Shown: positions 57,799 through 64,000 of the stretch, one piece after another
Numbering within the stretch: the first letter of the stretch is position 1
How the letters are laid out: every line of letters begins with the position of its first letter
Position numbers and translations under genes: made by a program
The notes under the pieces: generated by a model
What the model was told of the DNA's origin: nothing
The model's input: only the letters and a program-made list of their open reading frames with translations
Databases searched by the model: none
From: Oscillospiraceae bacterium
Lineage (GTDB): Bacteria > Bacillota > Clostridia > Oscillospirales > Ruminococcaceae
Length of the DNA stretch: 64,000 nt
Assembly (NCBI GenBank): GCA_016281125.1
Contig: JAEEIA010000063.1
Coordinates: forward strand, 1-64,000
Direction of reading: 5' to 3'

Positions 57799-57863
57799 TG
57801 ATACTTCCACCTTTTTTCTACACAGTCGCAGCGTGCGCGGTTTATTTGTGCTGCGCTGTTCCT

Positions 57864-57892
57864 ATTATAGCATATTATTACGAAAAGCGCAA
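57864..57892 (-). promoter_or_regulatory. Promoter of the membrane hydrolase
   Basis: Minus-strand TTGCGC (57892-57887), 17-nt spacer, TATAAT (57869-57864). The rest of the 57799-58107 divergent gap shows only the lipoprotein promoter. Confidence 0.65.
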
Positions 57893-58023
57893 TGGGAGAA
57901 TGTACAAAAAAGTGACCGCTGTGTAAAATGGGCGGAAAAAAGGAGCCGGGCACTGCCCGGTAGCATATCGTATGAAAAATGCAATGTTTTTGCAAACAAA
58001 AAGGATACCGTCTTTGTGCTGTC

Positions 58024-58052
58024 TTGCATTTCTGTCCGATCTGTGCTATAAT
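58024..58052 (+). promoter_or_regulatory. Promoter of the lipoprotein gene
   Basis: TTGCAT (58024-58029), 17-nt spacer, TATAAT (58047-58052). Confidence 0.72.
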
Positions 58053-58107
58053 GTCTGCAATCTGACATTTACCGCGCCGCATGATGCTGCAAAGAGAGGA
58101 AACCGAT

Positions 58108-59022
58108 ATGAAACAATACATGATAATTCTGCTGACGGGTGCGTTTCTGTTATCCGGCTGCGAAAAGCAGGAGCCTGCCGCTGTGCAGGAAGCTGTCACG
58201 ACTGCCGTGACGGAAACAACGTCCTCACCCGCAGCCACAACGGCCGGGGAACTGCACACGACAGTACCGAAGACAACAGAAACCTCCGCTGTTACGACTG
58301 TTCCGGCAACATCGGACACGGTTCCGGGAACGACAGCCACAACGGAGCGTTTAGCTGTATTCCGCCATGCATATGCGCTTTCCAACACCGCGCTGGGAAC
58401 CCGTCCCGTGCCGGAGAAATATCTGGACACGGACGCGGAGAATATTCCGCGGCGCGCTGCCTCTGCGGTTTCAGAGGGCAGAGAGATGGTCGGGGACTGC
58501 GGGAGCTGCTGTGCGGATCCGGAACGGGACTGCCTGTATATCTGCATGTACTATGGCCTGAATTATGATGACAGCGCAAAATATGACTATACGCTGTACC
58601 GGCTGGATGCGGACGGCACCGTCACGGAATGCTGTGATTTTGATTCTGTGCGCGATGTGTACAAGATGTTTGTGCTGAAAGGCCGGCTGATGCTCGCAAC
58701 CTATCACGGCTTTTATTACATTGACACGGAAAGCGGCGATGTCATCACGGTTGACGAAAAAAATGAGCCGCTCGGCGGTTCTTTGCTGTGTACAAAGGAG
58801 CGGGTGTATCTGATCACGCCGAATGATGCGGCGGACGGAACCGGGCCGTTTTACCGGATGTACGATCCGGCGGCGAATACGCTGACAGAGATTACTTCCG
58901 AGCAGATTCCGGATGAAGCGCAGACGCTGTATGAATACTCACAGAACGATGAGCCGCGGGTACGCATCAGTACCGACGGCGAGCGCGGGGGAATCCAGAA
59001 CTATATTTTTGAGTGGGGATAA
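58108..59022 (+). CDS. Lipoprotein with Thr-rich linker, unknown
   Basis: A 304-residue lipoprotein: lipobox LLSGC (Cys18), a Thr/Ala/Val-rich linker (about 25-85) typical of surface proteins in this genome, then a beta-rich domain (DYTLYRLDADGTVTECCDF and GFYYIDTESGDVITV) that looks like a beta-propeller fragment. GAGAGGAAA precedes the ATG at 58108. Function not recognised. Confidence 0.8.
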   Translation: MKQYMIILLTGAFLLSGCEKQEPAAVQEAVTTAVTETTSSPAATTAGELHTTVPKTTETSAVTTVPATSDTVPGTTATTERLAVFRHAYALSNTALGTRPVPEKYLDTDAENIPRRAASAVSEGREMVGDCGSCCADPERDCLYICMYYGLNYDDSAKYDYTLYRLDADGTVTECCDFDSVRDVYKMFVLKGRLMLATYHGFYYIDTESGDVITVDEKNEPLGGSLLCTKERVYLITPNDAADGTGPFYRMYDPAANTLTEITSEQIPDEAQTLYEYSQNDEPRVRISTDGERGGIQNYIFEWG

Positions 59023-59110
59023 TAAGAACCTTATTGCGATGAAAGTAATGCATTTGCTTTATTTTCATATAATGCCGGATCCCAAAGGGATTGCTTCCTT
59101 TATGAACAAG

Positions 59111-59147
59111 CAGACGCCTGAACATGTCCGTTCAGGCGTCTGTTTTC
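59111..59147. terminator. Bidirectional terminator
   Basis: 13-bp stem CAGACGCCTGAAC (59111-59123) with 59130-59142 followed by TTTTC, between convergent genes. Confidence 0.82.
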
Positions 59148-59163
59148 TGTATATGGAATCGTT

Positions 59164-60366
59164 TTACTCAATCACGCCGTCAATCAGCAGATGAATCCGG
59201 TTCTGGATATTGACGTCGGGCAGACCGGAATCAAAATCCAGGCTGATGATTTTTGCGCCGTATTTTCTGCACAGATTCGCATACTGCCCTCTGCCGTATA
59301 TATGGCTCGGGATGCAGCGGAATGCCTGGATGCCGAGAATTCTGCGGATTCCGCTCCGGAGGCAGCCGCAGATATCCATGCTGATCAGCCAGCCGTCGCC
59401 GACACTGTCCAGCTCCGTTTTCTCCTTCCCGAACTGCTTTTTCAGCGCGGCGTAGTCCGGAAATGCGAACAGCCCCGCCCGTTTCAGCGATTTCAGCATG
59501 ATCTTCTGGAAGGTGAGGATCATGGTATAGATCGCATTGTATCCGAGCCGTTCCGCGCCGTGCGCTTCTTTTTTATGACTGTCGATATAGTAAAGGAAAT
59601 AGGAGGACAGTCCGTTCATAAAGGTTTCGCAGTTCTCCTGTTCCAGATACTTTACAATATCCCTGTTGCCGAAATGACAGTATCTGGTGAAAAGCTCTCC
59701 GACAATGCCGATCCGCTGCTTTTTCTCACCCGTCTGTTCGATTGCGGAAAAATCCGCAATGATTCGCCGGAACTGCCGTTTCAGCAGCAGCGGATTCAGG
59801 TGCTGTCCTGTTCTGAAATCGGCGGAAAGCGTTTCGATCCACTTTCGCATACATCTGTCCGCTGCACCCTTCTCTTTTTCATACGGGCGGATCTGCTGGG
59901 AAAGATACAGCAGAAGATCGCCGTACTGCATGGAGAAAAATGCGCGCATAAACATGAAATACTGCATCCGGATCTTGTTGTCCTCGCCCTGCTTCACGCT
60001 GAATGTGATGACCTTCACATCCGGGATTTTTGCTTTTTCCAGCGCTTTTTTGAGAATCTCCGTATAATTGGAGCCGAGGCAGCGGTCGCCGAATGTCGGC
60101 ATCAGCAGCAGCGTGTTTTTCAGATCATACTGTCCGCTTTGCAGCGCAGCGATGATCTGACCGATGTTGATGATGCAGGGATAGCACATATCATTGTTGA
60201 CGTACTGTAAGCCGGTTCCGACGATGTTATCCGCGTTTTCAAGGATGACAGGGTAGTATTCCTCAGAGCAGAACGCGTATTTCAGAAGCGGAAAATGGTG
60301 ATCGAACATGGCTGGGATGAGGAGTGTTTTTTGTCCGGGAACCTGCTGTTCACTGATCTGATACAT
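59164..60366 (-). CDS. 2-hydroxyacyl-CoA dehydratase-family protein
   Basis: A 400-residue cytoplasmic protein with the family's Cys ligands in NNDMCYPCIINIGQ and later GDRCLGSN, DICGCLRS and IPSHIYGRGQYANL. It resembles the HgdB/BcrB-like C-terminal units (COG3580/3581) that bind a [4Fe-4S] cluster and partner with an ATP-dependent activase. No activase is adjacent, so its chemistry is unclear. TTAGGAGATAT precedes the ATG. Confidence 0.78.
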   Translation of the reverse strand: MYQISEQQVPGQKTLLIPAMFDHHFPLLKYAFCSEEYYPVILENADNIVGTGLQYVNNDMCYPCIINIGQIIAALQSGQYDLKNTLLLMPTFGDRCLGSNYTEILKKALEKAKIPDVKVITFSVKQGEDNKIRMQYFMFMRAFFSMQYGDLLLYLSQQIRPYEKEKGAADRCMRKWIETLSADFRTGQHLNPLLLKRQFRRIIADFSAIEQTGEKKQRIGIVGELFTRYCHFGNRDIVKYLEQENCETFMNGLSSYFLYYIDSHKKEAHGAERLGYNAIYTMILTFQKIMLKSLKRAGLFAFPDYAALKKQFGKEKTELDSVGDGWLISMDICGCLRSGIRRILGIQAFRCIPSHIYGRGQYANLCRKYGAKIISLDFDSGLPDVNIQNRIHLLIDGVIE

Positions 60367-60410
60367 AAGGATATCTCCTAAGCAGCGATTGCGGATATGT
60401 CCGGATATGA

Positions 60411-60442
60411 AAAAAGCACCCTAAGAAACTGTTAGGGTGCTT
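60411..60442 (-). terminator. Terminator of the tRNA operon
   Basis: 11-bp stem AAGCACCCTAA (60414-60424) with 60432-60442, followed on the minus strand by a T-run. Confidence 0.88.
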
Positions 60443-60446
60443 GGTA

Positions 60447-60532
60447 TGGTGGGAGAGGGTGGATTCGAACCACCGAAGTTAAAGAACAACAGATTTACAG
60501 TCTGCCCCCTTTGGCCACTCGGGAACTCTCCC
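60447..60532 (-). tRNA. tRNA-Tyr (GTA)
   Basis: An 86-nt type II tRNA with a long variable arm. Acceptor GGGAGAG pairs with CTCTCCC; T-loop GGTTCGAATCC; anticodon GTA within GACTGTAAATC. The CCA end is encoded. Confidence 0.95.
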
Positions 60533-60540
60533 ATATGAAA

Positions 60541-60613
60541 AGCTGGTGGACGGACTTGAACCCCCGACCTGCTGATTACAAATCAGCTGCTCTACCAACT
60601 GAGCTACACCAGC
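60541..60613 (-). tRNA. tRNA-Thr (TGT)
   Basis: A 73-nt type I tRNA. Acceptor GCTGGTG pairs with CACCAGC; D-arm GTAGCTCAGTTGGTAGAGC; anticodon TGT in GATTTGTAATC; T-loop GGTTCAAGTCC. CCA is not encoded. It is 8 nt upstream of tRNA-Tyr in the same transcript. Confidence 0.95.
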
Positions 60614-60651
60614 ATGTGCAGTCGTTCGCGTCCCTCGCGGTCAGCTTGTTT

Positions 60652-60680
60652 ATTATAGCACAGCGGTGCATGAAAGTCAA
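60652..60680 (-). promoter_or_regulatory. tRNA operon promoter
   Basis: Minus-strand TTGACT (60680-60675), 17-nt spacer, TATAAT (60657-60652). Confidence 0.8.
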
Positions 60681-60765
60681 GCGTTTTTTGCAAAATATCC
60701 AAAAACTGTCAAAATAGACAAATATTCACAAGGTTTTTCAGAACATTCGCAAAATCGGTGCATGA

Positions 60766-61590
60766 TCAAAAAGGTCGTATCTGCGCGGCATCTGCTGTAA
60801 AAGAAGCTGCGGGCTCAGCAGCGTGAAGCTCCAGTCCGGAGAACGCGCTGCTCCGCTGCGGCAGCTGATGCCGCCATGCACGTTCACACCGCAGCTGCTC
60901 AGCCGCGAGCAGTGCAGGCAGCGCGGCCATCGCCGTGAACGGCAGCAGAAGAAACGGCAGCGTACAGATCCGCATCCGCAGGATGCCGGCAGACTGTCCG
61001 CGGCTCAGCCGGAATGCCGCCCGCAGGATCCGCGCCGCAGATTCATGCGGCAGCTTGAGCAGACAGTACGGGAGCGCTGCCGAAACCGCAGTGATCCGCA
61101 GCGGGAGCAGCGCCGCAGCCGCGGCCAGAAATCCGAGATGCAGCACGGTCAGAAGCGTGAGCAGGCCCTCGCCGTGCAGCGGCATTGTCAGCCAGATGCT
61201 CTTGGCGGCTGCATAGAGCAGGCACATCGGCAGCACGGAACCGATCAGCAGTCCCGCTGTCATCAGCCGCAGCAGGAGCGCCTTGCCCCACAGCCACAGA
61301 CTGCTGCTGCAAGCCAGAAATCCGAGGTCGTTCTCATTGAGCGTTCCGCAAAGCCTGCCGATCTGCCAGTCCGTCTGGAACCGCAGGGGCGTCAGCGCGG
61401 CGGCGGCGGTCAGCAGCGCGCCGGTCAGATACCACGGACGCAGTGCAGGGATTTCCCGTACGGCCTGCGAAGTCAGCTGCCCAGCAATCAGGCAGAGCGC
61501 CGCGGTCAGATACCGTCCCGCGCCGAGTACGGCTGCACTGCGGCGGTACGGCCGGAGCCGGCGGCAGGCCTCATGCCGCAGCCGCTTCAT
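60766..61590 (-). CDS. Multispanning membrane protein, unknown
   Basis: A 274-residue protein rich in Leu, Ala and Arg with about six hydrophobic helices (YLTAALCLIAGQL, LYAAAKSIWLTMPLHG, LPFLLLPFTAMAALPALL). The pattern with an ARILRAAFRLSRGQ loop is seen in DUF975-like membrane proteins, but assignment is weak. Its start overlaps the end of the upstream gene by 4 nt. Confidence 0.7.
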   Translation of the reverse strand: MKRLRHEACRRLRPYRRSAAVLGAGRYLTAALCLIAGQLTSQAVREIPALRPWYLTGALLTAAAALTPLRFQTDWQIGRLCGTLNENDLGFLACSSSLWLWGKALLLRLMTAGLLIGSVLPMCLLYAAAKSIWLTMPLHGEGLLTLLTVLHLGFLAAAAALLPLRITAVSAALPYCLLKLPHESAARILRAAFRLSRGQSAGILRMRICTLPFLLLPFTAMAALPALLAAEQLRCERAWRHQLPQRSSAFSGLELHAAEPAASFTADAAQIRPF

Positions 61591-61967
61591 GAGATATAAT
61601 CCTCCAGTACCTGCCGGAGCTCCTGCGCATTGTTCACGCGCATCCCGTATTCCAGCAGTATGCGGTCATAGTCCGGCAGCCAGCCCGCGGGCAGCTCGTA
61701 TTCCGCCTCCGGTGTCCGGCTTCCCTCCCTGAAAATACGCAGCAGGCTCCCGTCCAGCTTGATCAGGTACGCCGTATTCTCAGCGTCCTTTGCAGCGGCC
61801 TCTGCCGCCTCCCGCAGGGTGCCGGGATCTGCCGCCGCGTGCATCTGCTGCGCCGGGGCTTCTATCGGCGTCATCAGCTCCGGCAGACTGCGCAGCCCTG
61901 CGAATATTGCTGTTGCGATCGCAACGATCGCTGCCGTTCCCGCCCAGATTGCTCTGTATCCGGTCAT
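61587..61967 (-). CDS. BofC C-terminal-like membrane protein
   Basis: A 126-residue protein with one N-terminal membrane helix (AIWAGTAAIVAIATAIFAGL), an Ala/Glu-rich spacer and a C-terminal domain (NTAYLIKLDGSLLRIF, ELPAGWLPDYDRILLEYGM, ELRQVLEDYIS). Small single-pass proteins with this pattern are common in Clostridia and are sometimes labelled BofC-C-like. ATG 61967 follows AAAGGA. Function unknown; a link to sporulation is only by name. Confidence 0.7.
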   Translation of the reverse strand: MTGYRAIWAGTAAIVAIATAIFAGLRSLPELMTPIEAPAQQMHAAADPGTLREAAEAAAKDAENTAYLIKLDGSLLRIFREGSRTPEAEYELPAGWLPDYDRILLEYGMRVNNAQELRQVLEDYIS

Positions 61968-62077
61968 ATCGTTCGCCGTCCTTTCGTGATTTCTTACGGA
62001 TCTATCGTCATTATGCTGTATTTTTTCCGGATTTATTCGGAAAGCAATAAAAAAATATGAAAAAATTATGAAAGTGC

Positions 62078-62106
62078 TTAACATGCGGCGCTTTTTGTGC
62101 TATAAT
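62078..62106 (+). promoter_or_regulatory. Promoter of the PBP gene
   Basis: TTAACA (62078-62083), 17-nt spacer, TATAAT (62101-62106), with a GC-rich leader of about 110 nt containing short inverted repeats. Confidence 0.72.
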
Positions 62107-62218
62107 ATAGCATGTACGATTATTGGTTTTCGCGCATCGTGCCGGAACGCTCCGGCGGGCGGTGCGGGATGTATCGGCGGCAGCACCGAAGCTGCCGTAT
62201 CCGAAAGGAGATTTGTTC

Positions 62219-64000
62219 ATGAGTGAAGCAAACCGTCGTCCTTCTTCCAGGCGGAAGGGCAGCTCCGGCAAGAGCCATAAGAAGAAGGCTTACCGCAAGC
62301 CGCTGATTCTGCGGTTCCTGAGCGGCACGGGGACGGTCATCCTGACCACGTTCCTGTCGTTCTTCCTGCTGTTCGCGGTCACCGGTACCATCTGTGCGAT
62401 TGCCGCGGCGATCTACATTACGAATTACATGGACGATACGCAGAAGGTCAGTATCGGCGAGCTGGCGACCAGCTATCAGACGAATGTCTATGAATGGGAC
62501 AAGAGTCTGGATGACTGGGTTGTGACGTACAGCGTGCAGGCCGAGCTCCAGCGCATTCCGATTACGCTGGACAAGGTGCCGCAGTATACGCGCGACGCAT
62601 TTGTCTGTGCCGAGGATGAGCGTTTCTATTCGCATGAGGGCGTGGACTTCAAGCGTACCGCTGCATCCTTTGCAAATATGGTGCTGCACTTCTGGAATTC
62701 CGAGCAGGGCGGTTCCACGATCACGCAGCAGCTGGTCAAGAACATCACACAGGATAACGACAAGAGCCCGCAGCGTAAGATCCGTGAGATCAAGCGTGCG
62801 ATGCGTCTGGAAAAGGACTATTCCAAGGACGAGATCCTGGAGGCTTACCTGAACTACATCGGCTTCGGCGGTGCAGCGAACGGCATCGAAATGGCCGCAC
62901 GAAAGTATTTCGGCAAGCACACCGAGGAGCTGACCATCGCGGAATCCGCATGTCTGGCTGCGATCCCGCAGAGCCCGGAGCAGAACAACCCGTTTGCGGG
63001 CAAAAACACCACGGAAAGGAATCCCGTGACTGATACCTACTATTATACGGATACGTTCATCAACACCGGACGTGATGCCAACCGTACCCGTATGGAGTAT
63101 ATCTTAGGGCAGATGTACAGCAACGGTGCGATTACCTTTGACGAGTATCAGGAAGCACTGAACGAGCATCTGGTCTTTACCGATACCGATGAATTCAAGC
63201 TGGCACATCCGGAAAAGCTCCGCGATGACGGTTCTGTTTCCCTGATGGACGGCGAGGAGCAGAAGAGCACGACGTGGGTCATCGACGAGGTGCTGAACGA
63301 GTTTGCGCAGATCCTCATGGACGAGCGCGGCATTTCCAAGGACCGTGCAATGCAGCGCATCAACAACGGCGGTTATCAGATCTACACGACGGTTGACCGC
63401 GAAATGCAGGCTTATATCGAAGATAAGTATTCCGATCTGGACAACCTGCTTGCAGGTATGACGAACAAGAAGGCGACGACCTTCTACCGCGACCTGGACG
63501 GCGACGGCGAGTATACTGATGAGGAGAATCTGACGCTTCAGTCCGGCTTCACCGCAATCGACTACCGCGGCAGAGTGCTCTGTACGGTCGGCGGCGTCGG
63601 TCAGAAGGTCGGCTCCCTCGGCACCAGCTTTGCCTCCACCGAGCCGCAGCAGCCGGGTTCCGCAATCAAGCCGGTCACGGCATACGGCTTTGCGCTGGAC
63701 AAGGACTATATCACCTGGGGTACGCATGTGCTCGACTATCCGCCGATTGAAATGGACGATCCCAAGCATCCGGGACAGAAGAAGCTCTGGCCGACCAACT
63801 ATGCGGATACCAACGATACGACGGTTTACACAAACCAGAAAATCGACATCTACTATGCACTCCAGGTTTCCAAGAACACCATTCCGGCGCTGATCTGCAA
63901 GCGCTACGGCGTGGAAAACGTGTTCAACTTTGCAACGCAGACGCTTGGCCTCCAGCTCCGTCCGCGCGACAAGGACTACGCACCGCTCTCCGTGGGCGCT
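62219..64000 (+). CDS. Class A penicillin-binding protein, PBP1A type (partial, runs off right edge)
   Basis: At least 594 codons; the C-terminus is outside the window. A basic cytoplasmic tail (1-30) and membrane helix (about 40-70) precede the GT51 glycosyltransferase domain (about 100-260) with EDERFYSHEGVD, GGSTITQQLVKN and RKIREIKRAMRLE. The transpeptidase domain begins near 380 with YTTVDREMQ, and the SxxK motif is in QQPGSAIKPV (Ser about 481). It polymerises and cross-links peptidoglycan. AAAGGAG precedes the ATG. Confidence 0.95.
   Translation, partial: MSEANRRPSSRRKGSSGKSHKKKAYRKPLILRFLSGTGTVILTTFLSFFLLFAVTGTICAIAAAIYITNYMDDTQKVSIGELATSYQTNVYEWDKSLDDWVVTYSVQAELQRIPITLDKVPQYTRDAFVCAEDERFYSHEGVDFKRTAASFANMVLHFWNSEQGGSTITQQLVKNITQDNDKSPQRKIREIKRAMRLEKDYSKDEILEAYLNYIGFGGAANGIEMAARKYFGKHTEELTIAESACLAAIPQSPEQNNPFAGKNTTERNPVTDTYYYTDTFINTGRDANRTRMEYILGQMYSNGAITFDEYQEALNEHLVFTDTDEFKLAHPEKLRDDGSVSLMDGEEQKSTTWVIDEVLNEFAQILMDERGISKDRAMQRINNGGYQIYTTVDREMQAYIEDKYSDLDNLLAGMTNKKATTFYRDLDGDGEYTDEENLTLQSGFTAIDYRGRVLCTVGGVGQKVGSLGTSFASTEPQQPGSAIKPVTAYGFALDKDYITWGTHVLDYPPIEMDDPKHPGQKKLWPTNYADTNDTTVYTNQKIDIYYALQVSKNTIPALICKRYGVENVFNFATQTLGLQLRPRDKDYAPLSVGA

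Noticed and set aside
55558..57801. 747-codon frame antisense to the membrane hydrolase
   Set aside because: No recognisable domain or start signal; the opposite strand has a catalytic triad and membrane helices.
60447..60613. tRNA cluster as an integration (attachment) site
   Set aside because: No integrase, direct repeat of a tRNA end or phage gene lies nearby in the window.

Overview
The window looks like chromosomal DNA from an anaerobic, cellulolytic Clostridia of the Ruminococcaceae/Oscillospiraceae type, most like Ruminococcus. The evidence is several secreted proteins with type I dockerin modules (two GH5 endoglucanases, two papain-fold proteases, an LRR protein and a linker protein), standard TTGACA/TATAAT promoters, strong Shine-Dalgarno sites, FeoB, flavodoxin and C_GCAxxG_C_C redox proteins, and no respiratory chain genes. 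This assignment is an inference. No plasmid, phage or insertion-sequence genes were seen.

Layout. 0-5 kb: an ArsR-controlled redox-protein/permease operon, a DUF134-NifX/C_GCAxxG/metallo-hydrolase operon, and a split chromate-type transporter. 5.3-7 kb: a cellulosomal GH5-CBM6-dockerin enzyme. 7-34.2 kb: an iron-homeostasis island. It holds two FtsX/MacB-type ABC transporters (one at each end), an HMA protein with a methyltransferase, a DUF2325-DUF3793-flavodoxin operon, a two-subunit exporter-fold ABC transporter with a TetR regulator, feoA-feoA-feoB-Cys-rich protein-DtxR-like regulator, an operon resembling flavin-based extracellular electron transfer (Tp47-like surface protein, membrane reductase fused to an FMN-binding domain, ApbE, NusG-II, Gx transporter), and a P-type metal ATPase with a second DtxR-like regulator. 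Thirteen copies of a 16-bp palindrome (GTTAG-N6-CTAAC and variants) lie in promoters across this island and tie it into one probable metal regulon. The picture is extracytosolic Fe(III) reduction feeding Fe(II) uptake by FeoB, flavodoxin replacing ferredoxin, and metal efflux.

34-38.5 kb: a small Cys-rich protein, an LRR/dockerin gene broken by one opal stop inside a 345-bp tandem duplication, a small membrane protein and an HU protein. 38.5-44.2 kb: a compact nine-gene operon led by a LexA-like HTH-S24 repressor with RNA cyclic phosphodiesterase, DUF3795, SRAP, two poorly known proteins, a P-loop kinase-like protein, a Y-family DNA polymerase and a YolD-like protein. This is a probable DNA-damage-inducible cassette.

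44.4-59 kb: secreted and surface functions, namely papain-like protease with dockerin, SulP transporter, papain-like protease with CBM2-like modules, dockerin linker protein, LytTR regulator, EamA transporter, second GH5-dockerin enzyme, membrane-anchored alpha/beta hydrolase and a lipoprotein. 59-64 kb: a 2-hydroxyacyl-CoA dehydratase-family protein, tRNA-Tyr and tRNA-Thr, two small membrane proteins, and a class A PBP (PBP1A type) running off the right edge.

Start sites were chosen by Shine-Dalgarno spacing, so several differ from the longest possible ORF. All functions come from motifs and family recall; no database search was run.
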